Source: Falsiroseomonas sp046052145 (GTDB lineage: Bacteria > Pseudomonadota > Alphaproteobacteria > Acetobacterales > Acetobacteraceae). Taken from it: a stretch of DNA of 64,000 bases. This document shows, piece after piece, positions 1 to 7,059 of the stretch. The translations under genes and the position numbers were made by a program. Under the pieces are notes generated by a model. The model was not told the origin of the DNA. It saw only the letters and a list, made by a program, of their open reading frames with translations, and searched no databases. How positions within the stretch are numbered: the stretch's first letter is position 1; the number at the start of each line of letters is the position of its first letter. Location: assembly GCA_046052145.1 (NCBI GenBank), contig JBJOMW010000015.1, forward strand, positions 36,018 through 100,017, read 5' to 3'.

Positions 1-738
1 CCGCGCGACTACCAGCGGAACCCGGCGAACTGCTTGGTGGCAATCCAGTGGGGCAGCGAAATCGGCCTCGGGCCGCTCCAGGCGATGCAGAACGTGGCGG
101 TTATCAACGGCCGCCCGAGCGTGTGGGGCGATGCCGCCGCTGCGCTGGTTAAGGGCCACCCGGCCTATGAGTGGATGCGGGAAGGCGTCAGCGGCGAGGG
201 CGATGCGCGCGTCGGCTGGTGCGAGATCAAGCGGCGCAGCCACGAACCGGAGCGGCGCGAGTTCTCAGTCGGTCACGCCAAGAAGGCGGGGCTTTGGGGG
301 AAGGCAGGTCCATGGACGCAGTACCCTGACCGCATGCTGCAACTGCGCGCGCGCGGCTTTGCGCTGCGCGACGTGTTCCCGGACGCGCTGCGCGGCGTCA
401 TCACCGCCGAAGAAGCGCAGGACATGCCGCCGGCGGATGAGCCGCGCGTCGTCGGCGTCGTCACGCCTGACCAGCCCGCACTTGCCGCGCCGCAGCCTGA
501 CGAGGCGGGTCGCACCGCGCGCAGCTTTTCGTTCGACCTGCTGGACGACCAACTGAGCCAGTTCGTGGAGGTCGAGGAAATCCGCGCCTACCTCGCGCAG
601 CCGAAAGTGCAGGCTGCACACCGCAAGGTCATGGAGCGCGGCATGGGCGAGCGCTGGGCCGAAATCGTGCAGCGCCACTACAGCCGCGTGCTGCCTGACG
701 ACGAAACCACCGCACCCAATGAGGAGATTGCCGAATGA
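1..738 (+). CDS. RecT-like phage single-strand annealing protein, 5' end cut off by the window
   Basis: The reading frame is open at base 1, so the N-terminus lies outside the window; 245 residues are visible. The segment GLGPLQAMQNVAVINGRPSV, followed by a conserved GLW..GPW..YPDRML core and an arginine-rich RARGFALRDVFPDALRG, matches phage RecT-type proteins, which bind single-stranded DNA and anneal complementary strands during phage recombination. The C-terminal third is acidic and low in complexity. It is the first of a tightly overlapped same-strand gene string that ends with an integrase, which fits an early recombination module. Family is by motif recognition; the exact RecT subfamily is uncertain. 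Confidence 0.65.
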   Translation, partial: PRDYQRNPANCLVAIQWGSEIGLGPLQAMQNVAVINGRPSVWGDAAAALVKGHPAYEWMREGVSGEGDARVGWCEIKRRSHEPERREFSVGHAKKAGLWGKAGPWTQYPDRMLQLRARGFALRDVFPDALRGVITAEEAQDMPPADEPRVVGVVTPDQPALAAPQPDEAGRTARSFSFDLLDDQLSQFVEVEEIRAYLAQPKVQAAHRKVMERGMGERWAEIVQRHYSRVLPDDETTAPNEEIAE

Positions 739-998
739 GCGGCACGCGCGACAACAGCGGCGCACTGTTCAAGAACACGCGCAAGGAGAAGGACACGCAT
801 GCCGACTATCGCGGCACCATCACCGTCGAGGGGCGCGAGTTTTGGCTGGATGCGTGGCTGAACAAGGACAAGAACGGCCAAACCTACATGGGCTTGAAGG
901 TAAAGCCCAAGGAGGCCCCGGCCGACGCCCCTGCACACCGTGACGTTCGCCCCAGCCCGAAGCCGGCGCTGGACGACGGCTCGGACATTCCCTTTTGA
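735..998 (+). CDS. Small phage protein ending in an SSB-like acidic tip
   Basis: 87 residues; the ATG overlaps the previous stop as ATGA. The start resembles a common small phage/plasmid family: RDNSGALFKN, then a YRGTITVEGREFWLDAWLNK block that could form a small beta barrel, then KVKPKE. The last residues are DDGSDIPF, very like the D-D-I-P-F tip of bacterial single-stranded DNA binding protein that docks repair proteins. It lies directly behind a RecT-like annealing gene. I infer a single-strand DNA or partner-binding accessory role. The family has no assigned function that I know of. Confidence 0.7.
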   Translation: MSGTRDNSGALFKNTRKEKDTHADYRGTITVEGREFWLDAWLNKDKNGQTYMGLKVKPKEAPADAPAHRDVRPSPKPALDDGSDIPF

Positions 999-1008
999 GG
1001 CGCCGGCC

Positions 1009-1203
1009 ATGAACGTGCGCATCATGGAGTGCAACCCCGCGCGCCTGCGTGACCTGGCGCGCGAGTGGGGTGTGCCGGACAACCTAGCGCCCTGCCGCAT
1101 CGTGCAGCGCCTGGAGGCGGCCTATCGGCGCGAAATCGAGGAAGAAGAACGCCGGGCGATGCACCAGCGCGCCCTGCGCCGCCATGCGGAGCGCGCAGCA
1201 TGA
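1009..1203 (+). CDS. Small phage protein, function unknown
   Basis: 64 residues starting MNVRIMECNPARL. The start at 1009 is chosen over an in-frame upstream ATG at 940 because a GAGG Shine-Dalgarno sits just upstream and because 940 lies deep inside the preceding gene. The first half (residues 10-38) could be a small helical domain with a GVPDNLAP turn; the second half is a charged helix rich in Arg and Glu. The stop overlaps the next ATG. I do not recognise a family. Confidence 0.6.
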   Translation: MNVRIMECNPARLRDLAREWGVPDNLAPCRIVQRLEAAYRREIEEEERRAMHQRALRRHAERAA

Positions 1204-1439
1204 GGCAGGACAACGACCGCACACAGCGGCTTGACGCCATGTCCGTCGCCGTTGCCGACAGCGCCCGCCAGCTCGCCGTCGCAGGCGACCTCACGCGCGC
1301 CATGCTTCAGCTTGCTATCGCTGACGCGCTGCGCAAAGCCGCACGCGGCGACAAGCTCGGCCGGCGCCTTGCGCTGCTCGACGCCCGTGCGCTGCGCCGC
1401 GCGATGCGGCGGCGGAAGGCGGCTGGGGAAGCGGCATGA
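1200..1439 (+). CDS. Small helical phage protein, function unknown
   Basis: 79 residues, beginning MRQDNDRTQRLDAMSVAV. The ATG shares bases with the stop of the preceding gene (ATGA), which fixes the start. It is nearly all predicted helix, alanine- and arginine-rich, with a very basic C-terminus (RRAMRRRKAAGEAA) that could contact nucleic acid. Its stop again overlaps the next start. No family recognised. Confidence 0.55.
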   Translation: MRQDNDRTQRLDAMSVAVADSARQLAVAGDLTRAMLQLAIADALRKAARGDKLGRRLALLDARALRRAMRRRKAAGEAA

Positions 1440-1669
1440 CCCCCGGCGTCTCATGGGCGCTCTTGGTCGTCCTGACCTTCGACGCGCAGTTTCCCCCGCC
1501 TCCGACTTGGCACGCGACGCGTGCGGACTGCGAGGCGCACGCGGCGGTGAGGGCCTTCCACTACGAGGTGACAGGCCGCCCCGTGTCGCACGTCTCCTGC
1601 CAGCGCGTGCGGATGCCGCAGAGCGTGCGCGGGCAGACCTTCGCGCCGCAGATGGAGGCGGTGCAGTGA
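1436..1669 (+). CDS. Small membrane-anchored or exported phage protein
   Basis: 77 residues. The N-terminus (MTPGVSWALLVVLTFDAQ) is hydrophobic and could be a signal or membrane anchor, unlike its cytosolic-looking neighbours. Two cysteines (in ADCEAHAA and HVSCQRV, about residues 29 and 54) could form a disulfide if the body is exported. The ATG overlaps the preceding stop and the last codons overlap the next GTG, so it belongs to the same translationally coupled string. No function assigned. Confidence 0.55.
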   Translation: MTPGVSWALLVVLTFDAQFPPPPTWHATRADCEAHAAVRAFHYEVTGRPVSHVSCQRVRMPQSVRGQTFAPQMEAVQ

Positions 1670-2088
1670 CAGAAGCACCCGCTTTCCAGTGCGGCGCGTG
1701 CGAAACCGCGCACCACACCGCCAAGGACGCGATGGCATGCTGCCGAGGCGCCGAGCGCGGCGTGTCGCGCCTGACCAACTGGCCGGATGCGATCTATGAC
1801 GCGACCGGCTGGGTGGTCAGCGATGGGCTGGCATACGCCATCGGCGGCATGGTCGAGGCCGCGCGACGCGATGCGGCTGGCGAGGCCGGGCGACTGCGGG
1901 CAGAGCGGGCCGAGAACGAGAAAGCCATCGGGGTCTGGCGCGGGCGCACTGAACGTGCCGAGGCCGAGCGCGACCGGCTGCGGGAGGCGTTGCTTATGTG
2001 GCTGGACGCTGACGATGCAGGCGACGGGCAGGAGTGCATCAACGCAATCGCGCACGCCCGGAGCGTGGTCGGGGAAAACCGCGCATGA
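1666..2088 (+). CDS. Cys-rich N-terminus plus coiled coil, phage protein
   Basis: 140 residues from a GTG that overlaps the preceding TGA; no ATG exists near this point in frame. The first 30 residues carry CGAC and, further on, CC, a possible metal-binding knuckle. Residues about 65-110 form a charged coiled coil ending in AERDRLREALLMW. The 26 bases coding that last part (1962-1987) are identical to bases 2515-2540 in a neighbouring gene. This suggests the coiled-coil module was copied between these genes. Function unknown. Confidence 0.6.
   Translation: MTEAPAFQCGACETAHHTAKDAMACCRGAERGVSRLTNWPDAIYDATGWVVSDGLAYAIGGMVEAARRDAAGEAGRLRAERAENEKAIGVWRGRTERAEAERDRLREALLMWLDADDAGDGQECINAIAHARSVVGENRA
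1962..1987 (+). repeat. 26-base direct repeat, copy A
   Basis: Identical to 2515-2540 and coding the same coiled-coil stretch (AERDRLRE) in the gene at 1666. The flanking bases differ on both sides, so it is a short module shared between two otherwise unlike phage genes. Confidence 0.9.
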
Positions 2089-2333
2089 CCGACATCGTGG
2101 AGCGGCTGCGGGAGCGCGCAGAAAACGGCGACGGGTGGACGCGCCCCGTGGCGCGCGAAGCCGCCGATGAGATCGAGCGGCTGCGGGAAGTCATCGCGAA
2201 GGGCCTCCGCATGCGAGAGGCGCAGGCTGCGTACTTTAAGCAACGCAGCCAGCAGACGCTGGTCGCCGCCAAGGCGATGGAGACGGATTTTGATCGCGCT
2301 GCCCGCGCCGCGCTCGGGGATGACCGCGCATGA
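2085..2333 (+). CDS. MTDIV-family small phage coiled-coil protein, copy 1
   Basis: 82 residues. The start MTDIVERLRERA and the later TRPVAREAADEIERLRE are shared with the genes at 2662 and 2844, making three tandem paralogs. The AADEIERLRE heptads look like a short coiled coil used for self-association. Start fixed by ATGA overlap with the preceding gene. Proteins with this opening are common in phages of alphaproteobacteria, without a function known to me. Confidence 0.6.
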   Translation: MTDIVERLRERAENGDGWTRPVAREAADEIERLREVIAKGLRMREAQAAYFKQRSQQTLVAAKAMETDFDRAARAALGDDRA

Positions 2334-2665
2334 CTGAAGTTTGGAACAAGTTGCCGCCCAACCCCGAGCAAGATGCGTTTCACATCTTGGCCGACGGTGA
2401 CATTCAGTATGTCGTCCGCTGGAAGCCTTCGCGCGGGTGGATGGACGAGTACCTGCCAATCTGGGCCGACGAGTGTTCGTATGTCGGCCAACTCTACACA
2501 GAGGCCGAGGTGCGGGCCGAGCGCGACCGGCTGCGGGAGGTGCTGCGAGATTGTGTCGAAACGTGGCGCCCGTTGCTAGCGGATGCCGACCTGACGGCCC
2601 ATGAAAACCCGGCATACCTGACGCTGATGCGTGCCGATCTGGCGCTTGGGGAGCACGACGCATGA
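2330..2665 (+). CDS. Small phage protein with shared RAERDRLRE coiled-coil module
   Basis: 111 residues. The first 65 residues (MTEVWNKLPPNPEQDAFH...YVVRWKPSRGWMDEYLPIW) are aromatic-rich and compact. Residues about 60-72 contain AERDRLREVLRD, coded by bases 2515-2540 that repeat 1962-1987 exactly. The C-terminal part is helical. It therefore looks like a chimera of a unique head and a shared coiled-coil segment. Start by overlap with the preceding stop. Function unknown. Confidence 0.6.
   Translation: MTEVWNKLPPNPEQDAFHILADGDIQYVVRWKPSRGWMDEYLPIWADECSYVGQLYTEAEVRAERDRLREVLRDCVETWRPLLADADLTAHENPAYLTLMRADLALGEHDA
2515..2540 (+). repeat. 26-base direct repeat, copy B
   Basis: Identical to 1962-1987, in the gene at 2330. 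Read in the same frame relative to the AERDRLRE codons, which supports transfer as a coding unit rather than chance. Confidence 0.9.
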
Positions 2666-2847
2666 CTGACATCGTGAAGCGGCTGCGCGAAACGCTGGTC
2701 GGAGAAGACACCGACGAGGCGATGTGGCGACGCATTGCCCGCGAGCGCCGGGAGGCGGCAGACACCATTGAGGCGCTGCGGGTAAAGTTACATCGCGAGC
2801 GCAGCAAGGTCGGGATGATGATGGCAGAACGGAGCGGCCAGCGATGA
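2662..2847 (+). CDS. MTDIV-family small phage coiled-coil protein, copy 2
   Basis: 61 residues beginning MTDIVKRLRETLVGED and continuing with RREAADTIEALRVKLH, the divergent second member of the three-copy family at 2085, 2662 and 2844. It lacks the GDGWTRPVA block found in copies 1 and 3. ATG overlaps the preceding stop, and its own stop overlaps the ATG of copy 3. No known function. Confidence 0.55.
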   Translation: MTDIVKRLRETLVGEDTDEAMWRRIARERREAADTIEALRVKLHRERSKVGMMMAERSGQR

Positions 2848-3020
2848 CCGACATCGTGGAGAGGCTGCGTCACCACGCGAAGGTTGGCGATGGATGGACG
2901 CGGCCTGTCGCTTCAGAAGCAGCCGCCGAGATCGAGCGGCTGCGGGAGGAGGTGCGCGAGTTGCGCGGCCTGCTGGTCGGCCTGGGTGCAGGCATCCTGC
3001 GTGCGGAGGACCGCGCATGA
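2844..3020 (+). CDS. MTDIV-family small phage coiled-coil protein, copy 3
   Basis: 58 residues, short enough to escape a 60-residue cutoff. It opens MTDIVERLRHHAKVGDGW and continues TRPVASEAAAEIERLREE, close to copy 1 at 2085 over both blocks, then ends in a leucine-rich helix (RELRGLLVGLG). Both ends overlap neighbours (ATGA at 2844 and at 3017), which strongly supports translation. The nucleotide match to copy 1 around the EIERLRE codons points to recent duplication. Confidence 0.6.
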   Translation: MTDIVERLRHHAKVGDGWTRPVASEAAAEIERLREEVRELRGLLVGLGAGILRAEDRA

Positions 3021-3346
3021 CCCCGCACGATGTCATTTATGGCGTGCTGGAGCGCAGCGTCGGCTTCAACAAAGCCGACAAGCTGACGACCGAAATCCTA
3101 GAGCGGCTTGCTGCTCAGGCGTTCGTCGTCGTCCATGCCGACCGGGTGATCCAGCAGGCCGGCAAGGTGAGCGTCAGCCGCACGCTCGTTGAAAGCGTGC
3201 TGGAAGACGCCGCCACTTGGGTGCAGGCGAACTACATCGTCGGTGTCAGTGAGGGCGTGCATCCGGCAATGCAGAAGAAATACGAGCGCGACATGGAGGA
3301 CATCCGCGCGCTGGCGGCGGAACTGCGGGAGGCGCCCAATGCCTAG
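3017..3346 (+). CDS. Helical phage protein, function unknown
   Basis: 109 residues, MTPHDVIYGVLERSVGFNKA at the start, helical throughout, ending in a charged KKYERDMEDIRALAAELRE helix similar in style to the tails of the preceding genes. ATG overlaps the stop of copy 3. The overlap with the next gene is 8 bases. I do not recognise the family. Confidence 0.55.
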   Translation: MTPHDVIYGVLERSVGFNKADKLTTEILERLAAQAFVVVHADRVIQQAGKVSVSRTLVESVLEDAATWVQANYIVGVSEGVHPAMQKKYERDMEDIRALAAELREAPNA

Positions 3347-3503
3347 CTGGTGGCCTTGCTGGCTCCCCTGGGTCGGCGTTGAGACATGGGACGCCGAAAC
3401 CGCGTGGGAGGTGCTGGAAATCGCACGGCCCATCCGCATCCTGCGAGCCGAGTGGTTCCGGCGCGGGTTCACCATTGCCGCCTGGGATGCGCCGCATGGC
3501 TGA
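3339..3503 (+). CDS. Trp-rich micro-protein in the phage operon
   Basis: 54 residues starting MPSWWPCWLPWVGVETWD, with eight tryptophans, five of them in the first 17 residues. The start overlaps the preceding stop by 8 bases and the end overlaps the next gene by 8 bases, as for its neighbours. The opening is too short and interrupted by Pro to be a clear membrane span. Function unknown; it could be a small anti-host or membrane-active peptide, but that is speculation. Confidence 0.45.
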   Translation: MPSWWPCWLPWVGVETWDAETAWEVLEIARPIRILRAEWFRRGFTIAAWDAPHG

Positions 3504-3714
3504 GCATTGGTGCGAGTGCGACCCGCACGGGGACGGCTACTGCGACCGGCCATGCTGCAAGCCGAAGCCAGTTCGGCCGCCGAAGCCCAGCCCGGAGGAC
3601 ATGGCCGAAGCCATCGAAGCCCTGCGGATGCTCGCGTCCCGCACGCGCAGCGTCGAGGTGATGGAACGGCTGGCGAGGGTGGCAAGCTGGATAGAGGGGG
3701 AAAGTGCGCGATGA
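3496..3714 (+). CDS. Small Cys-rich (possible zinc-binding) phage protein
   Basis: 72 residues. The N-terminus, MAEHWCECDPHGDGYCDRPC followed by CK, holds six cysteines and two histidines in 22 residues, a likely zinc knuckle. The C-terminal half (EDMAEAIEALRMLAS...VMERLARVASWIEG) is two helices. The ATG at 3496 is preferred over an upstream in-frame start at 3379 because it keeps the short overlap pattern with both neighbours. No family assigned. Confidence 0.55.
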   Translation: MAEHWCECDPHGDGYCDRPCCKPKPVRPPKPSPEDMAEAIEALRMLASRTRSVEVMERLARVASWIEGESAR

Positions 3715-4028
3715 CTAACTGTGCCGGCCCTCTACGCCTTCGCCCGGCTGCTGTGGCGCTAATGCTGGGCGTCTCAGCCCGCAAGGTCCAAGAGCTATGC
3801 CAGCGCGGCGCCCTGCCGGCCGCTCGCATCGGTCGTGTCTGGACTATCGCGCCCAAGGATGTGCAAGAGTACCTGCGCCGTAACGGAAATAGCCCGCAGC
3901 CGTGCCATCCAACCTCTATCGCCGTGGCGATACCTGGTGGGCGCGCGTCCAGATTTCTGGACGCGACCACCGCCAAAGCCTACGCACAACTGATCAGCGG
4001 GAAGCGAAGCGGCGCCTCAAGTCGCTGA
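3711..4028 (+). CDS. Excisionase-like helix-turn-helix protein
   Basis: 105 residues. Residues about 8-52 form a winged-helix MerR/HTH_17-type DNA-binding unit: LRPAAVALMLGVSARKVQEL, then a basic wing (ARIGRVWTIAPKDVQEYL). This is the usual fold of phage excisionases. It lies directly upstream of an integrase and overlaps the integrase start by 127 bases, so the second half of this protein and the first 42 residues of the integrase share DNA in different frames. I infer a recombination directionality or regulatory role. The C-terminal half looks unstructured. Confidence 0.65.
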   Translation: MTNCAGPLRLRPAAVALMLGVSARKVQELCQRGALPAARIGRVWTIAPKDVQEYLRRNGNSPQPCHPTSIAVAIPGGRASRFLDATTAKAYAQLISGKRSGASSR

Positions 4029-4951
4029 TAGATAATGCCGGCCGCCTGCGCGCCGGCATCCCGCAGGAAACAGACGGCCCGGTGTGGGAAGAGGCTGTCG
4101 TGCGGTGGTCCGATCTGCATATGGGCGGCCTGCGCGAGCGAACACAGGATCGTTACCGGACCAGCCTCGCTAAGCTGAACGCCCATTTTGCCAGCCGTCC
4201 GGTCGCCTCAATCACAGCCGCGTGCGTCAACGCCTACGCGGTCACCCGCATGAAGGGTGGGGTTAGTTCGGCTACCGTCCGGCGCGACCTAACGGTGGCG
4301 TCTAGGGTCATGCGGGTGGCCAAGCGCGCCGGCTGGATCAGCGCAAACCCGGTGCCTGACGAGGCCAGCGAGCTGGAAGAACGGCGCGAGCCGATCCACC
4401 CCGTCAGGCTGCGGCACCTTGCCACTGTGTTAAGGGCGGCGCCGGCAGGCTTTGGTCGGCTGATCCGGTTCTGCGCCTTGACCGGGTGCCGCCAGGAAGA
4501 GGCGGCTGGGCTGACCGTAGGTGCCGTGGACCTAGCTCGCGGCCGCGTGACCTTTGCCCACACCAAGACCCGCAGCCCGCGCGTGATCGCTCTGCGGCCT
4601 GGCGCCGTTCGGCTGCTGCGCGGCATGAACCTCGGCACAGACCCCGGCACACACGTCTTCACCAGCGGGCGCACGGGCGAGCGGTTCAATAACGTGCCGG
4701 GCCAGTTCCGGGCGCTGGTGGCACGTCTCGATGTGCCGCATTTCAGGTTTCACGACATGCGCCACACCTTCGGTATTCGGTGGCTACAGGCCGGGGGTGA
4801 CATCTATGACCTGTCGCGCTACCTCGGCCACAGCAGCGTCAAGACCACCGAGGGATACCTCAAATGGCTGGCGCTGCCGCTACACCACCCCGGCACAAAA
4901 GCCGGCACAGCGCGGAAGGCCGGCACACGGAACCACCCCGCAAGACGTTGA
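3902..4951 (+). CDS. Tyrosine-type site-specific recombinase (integrase)
   Basis: 349 residues from a GTG. An in-frame stop at 3890 rules out a longer product. Residues 1-45 are an arm-binding domain (RRGDTWWARVQISGR...QREAKRRLKSL), about 60-155 a core-binding domain, and 160-325 the catalytic domain. The full active set is present: Arg197 (TGCRQEEA), Lys222 (HTKTRSPR), His284 and Arg287 (FHDMRHTF), His310 (YLGHSS) and nucleophile Tyr319 (TTEGYLKW). It should catalyse integration and excision of the element. The stop lies 13 bases before a tRNA-Thr gene, the probable attachment locus. Confidence 0.92.
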   Translation: MPSNLYRRGDTWWARVQISGRDHRQSLRTTDQREAKRRLKSLIDNAGRLRAGIPQETDGPVWEEAVVRWSDLHMGGLRERTQDRYRTSLAKLNAHFASRPVASITAACVNAYAVTRMKGGVSSATVRRDLTVASRVMRVAKRAGWISANPVPDEASELEERREPIHPVRLRHLATVLRAAPAGFGRLIRFCALTGCRQEEAAGLTVGAVDLARGRVTFAHTKTRSPRVIALRPGAVRLLRGMNLGTDPGTHVFTSGRTGERFNNVPGQFRALVARLDVPHFRFHDMRHTFGIRWLQAGGDIYDLSRYLGHSSVKTTEGYLKWLALPLHHPGTKAGTARKAGTRNHPARR

Positions 4952-4964
4952 AAATACTAACTAA

Positions 4965-5036
4965 GCCGGGTTAGCACAGCGGTAGTGCAGCGGTTTTGTA
5001 AACCGAAGGTCGGGGGTTCAAATCCCTCACCCGGCA
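4965..5036 (+). tRNA. tRNA-Thr, anticodon TGT
   Basis: 72-base cloverleaf. The acceptor stem GCCGGGT pairs with ACCCGGC, the D stem is GCAC/GTGC, the anticodon loop TTTGTAA carries TGT (reads ACA-type Thr codons), and the T arm is GGGGG-TTCAAAT-CCCTC. The discriminator base is A and CCA is not encoded. The anticodon stem has a G-A mismatch at its outer pair. The gene begins 13 bases after the integrase stop, leaving no room for a promoter of its own, so it is probably transcribed from within the element. Confidence 0.93.
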
Positions 5037-5117
5037 GTCGATCTCGGTCCTCAACCAGCGATCGGCGCAGCGCGCGGACCGACCGCGAACACAATCGATC
5101 CTGGGGAGCCCTGCCCC

Positions 5118-5137
5118 CCGGCCCGATGACGGGCCGG
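5118..5137. terminator. Perfect 8-bp hairpin between convergent tRNA and HlyD-type gene
   Basis: CCGGCCCG, loop ATGA, CGGGCCGG: a perfect 8-base stem with a 4-base loop, placed between the rightward tRNA-Thr and the leftward HlyD-like gene. There is no T run on either side, so if it terminates transcription it is not a classical intrinsic terminator. The convergent position makes a bidirectional stop plausible. Confidence 0.4.
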
Positions 5138-5148
5138 AGGTGCGTCGC

Positions 5149-6390
5149 TCAGTGCCCGCCGGAGAAGACCAGGGCCTTGAAGGGCAGCAGCAGCGCCTGC
5201 ACGCGCAGCAGGATCGCATGCACCAGCCCGACCGCGTCGATCGCATGCAGCGCCAAGTAGCGGCCGAGGCCGATGCCCGGCTCCGACAGTGCCTCGTGGT
5301 TCGAGGTATAGGCATTGGCGATGCAGGAGCTGCCCGGCAGCACGCCATCCAGGCCGCCGGCGTAGAGCGGCTCCATGATGACGGTGATGGTGCCCGGCTG
5401 GCGGAACTGCGCGACGTCGATCAGCTGATCGGTGCCGCGCAACTGGCCGGTGGCGATATAACCCTGCACCTGCGTCACGACGAGCGGGATGATCGTCCAG
5501 GGCTGCGAGGCGCAGGTCGCCTCCGCGATCATGCCGGGGCGCATCACCTGCGCCTCCACCTGGCCGAAGCCGGCGGCCAGGATGCGTTGGCGCCCGGGCG
5601 CCGGATCGGCGACCAGCACGCCCGCGGGGCGCATGAAGGGGTTCACGAGATCGCCGACCTGCAGCACGAACTGCTCGACACGGCCGGTGACGCCAGCACG
5701 GATCACGGTCTTGTCGAGCTCGACCTGCGCCTGGGCCAGCGCCGCCTCCGCGCTCGCGCGCTGGGCGGGGAGCTGGTCACCGAGCCGCGCCTGCACCGCC
5801 TGGCGGGCGGCCTGCATGGCCTCCACGCCGGCCTGACGCTGGCGCACCGTGACCTCCAGCCGCTCAATGTCGCGCCGCGCAACCGTGCCGGGGCTGCGGC
5901 GGTCGAGCTCGACGCGGGTGCGGTATTCGTCCTCGGCCTGCTGCAGCGCGCCCTGCGCTTCCAGGATGCGCGCTTCGGCCGCGGCCAGGTCGGCGCGCGC
6001 GAGGGCGATCGCGGCGTCCACCTCGGCGACCGTGCGGCGCGCGGTCTCCACCGCGGCGCGCTGGGTGCTGCCTTCCAGGCGGAAGAGCGGCTGGCCGGCT
6101 TCCACCCGCTCGCTGCCGCGCACCAGCACCTCGGCCACGCGGCCGGCGGTCTCGGGCACGATGGGCACGGCGCGGAAGACCGCACTGACGGCGGTGGTCG
6201 CGGGGTGGAAGTAGAAGATCAGCGTGATCAGGCTGATCGCCAGCATCAGGCAGGAGACGATGCCCCAGCGCAGCTCGAACCAGACGGAGAAGAAGGTGAT
6301 CTCCCGCCCGATCCGCTTGCCCTGCACATAGCGGCGGAAGAGGTAGTCCGGCAGGATCGTGACGAGCGAGCAGAGGATGAGTTCGAGCAT
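5149..6390 (-). CDS. HlyD-family membrane fusion protein (YiaV-like)
   Basis: 413 residues. One membrane span near residues 38-61 (LRWGIVSCLMLAISLITLIF) follows a short cytosolic N-terminus. Then comes a lipoyl-like half motif (PETAGRVAEVLVRGSERVEA), a long alanine/glutamine coiled coil (about 113-215) and a beta-barrel part. This is the plan of periplasmic adaptor proteins of efflux or secretion systems. It is three bases downstream of a two-span membrane protein resembling DUF3302, as in the E. coli yiaW-yiaV pair. No outer-membrane factor or ATPase is nearby. The substrate is unknown. Confidence 0.8.
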   Translation of the reverse strand: MLELILCSLVTILPDYLFRRYVQGKRIGREITFFSVWFELRWGIVSCLMLAISLITLIFYFHPATTAVSAVFRAVPIVPETAGRVAEVLVRGSERVEAGQPLFRLEGSTQRAAVETARRTVAEVDAAIALARADLAAAEARILEAQGALQQAEDEYRTRVELDRRSPGTVARRDIERLEVTVRQRQAGVEAMQAARQAVQARLGDQLPAQRASAEAALAQAQVELDKTVIRAGVTGRVEQFVLQVGDLVNPFMRPAGVLVADPAPGRQRILAAGFGQVEAQVMRPGMIAEATCASQPWTIIPLVVTQVQGYIATGQLRGTDQLIDVAQFRQPGTITVIMEPLYAGGLDGVLPGSSCIANAYTSNHEALSEPGIGLGRYLALHAIDAVGLVHAILLRVQALLLPFKALVFSGGH

Positions 6391-6393
6391 GGT

Positions 6394-6846
6394 TCAGGCG
6401 TTCCGCTGCGGCGCGGCAACGTCATGGGCAGACGGCGAAGGCAAAGCGGGCCGCGCGGGCGTGTGATCGGGCGGGGCCTCGAGCGTGTCGCCACCGCCGG
6501 GCGGCAGGTTGGCCATCTTTTCGGCCGAACCGGCGATGCGGCGCATCGGGCCGCTGAAATCGGGGATGTCCACCAGCGCCAGCAGCAGCGCCGCCACCCA
6601 GAACAGGTGGATATGGGTGAACAGGGCGAGCAGGCCGAGCACGGCCACGATCTCGAATTGCAGCTTGTGGCCGCGATGGGCCATGCGCTCCGGCAGGGTG
6701 TGGATGTGCAGGAAGACGAGCCCGAAGGCCAGCACAGACCCGACCAGCACAACGCCAGCGAGGGTCAGCAGCCAATCCGATCCGTCTGGCCCGGGTATGA
6801 AGGATGGCAGGTGATGCGGCGCGGCGGGGTGGAGGCTGACGCTCAC
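6394..6846 (-). CDS. Two-span inner-membrane protein, DUF3302/YiaW-like
   Basis: 150 residues. Two membrane spans, near residues 25-48 and 66-92, flank a basic loop (LHIHTLPERMAHRGHK); the C-terminal 50 residues are proline-rich and probably disordered. The LH-x-LP loop and spacing resemble YiaW/DUF3302 proteins, which pair with HlyD-type adaptors, and the HlyD-like gene follows after three bases. It is longer than the roughly 100-residue E. coli YiaW because of the tail. Function unknown; the resemblance is by eye. Confidence 0.6.
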   Translation of the reverse strand: MSVSLHPAAPHHLPSFIPGPDGSDWLLTLAGVVLVGSVLAFGLVFLHIHTLPERMAHRGHKLQFEIVAVLGLLALFTHIHLFWVAALLLALVDIPDFSGPMRRIAGSAEKMANLPPGGGDTLEAPPDHTPARPALPSPSAHDVAAPQRNA

Positions 6847-7059
6847 GGCGGTGTCCTTGGCGGGTGACGCTCGGCCACTGCCGCTTTTGCAAACTGGCGA
6901 TCACGAAAACGCTAACGGGGAGGCCGCAGCAGGGCAACCTTCGGTCCCGGGCGCGGGGCGCTCATGCCCAGCGGGTGGAAATCCGAGTTGCGGCCCGGAG
7001 GACCCGGCCGCCGACCAGCGGCCATGGCGCCGGCCGCAGGGGCGGGCCGTCTTGTGCCG

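Noticed and set aside
5140..6867. 575-residue plus-strand frame across the HlyD/DUF3302-like genes
   Set aside because: Antisense to two genes with clear topology; His/Arg/Asp-rich translation typical of GC-rich shadow frames.
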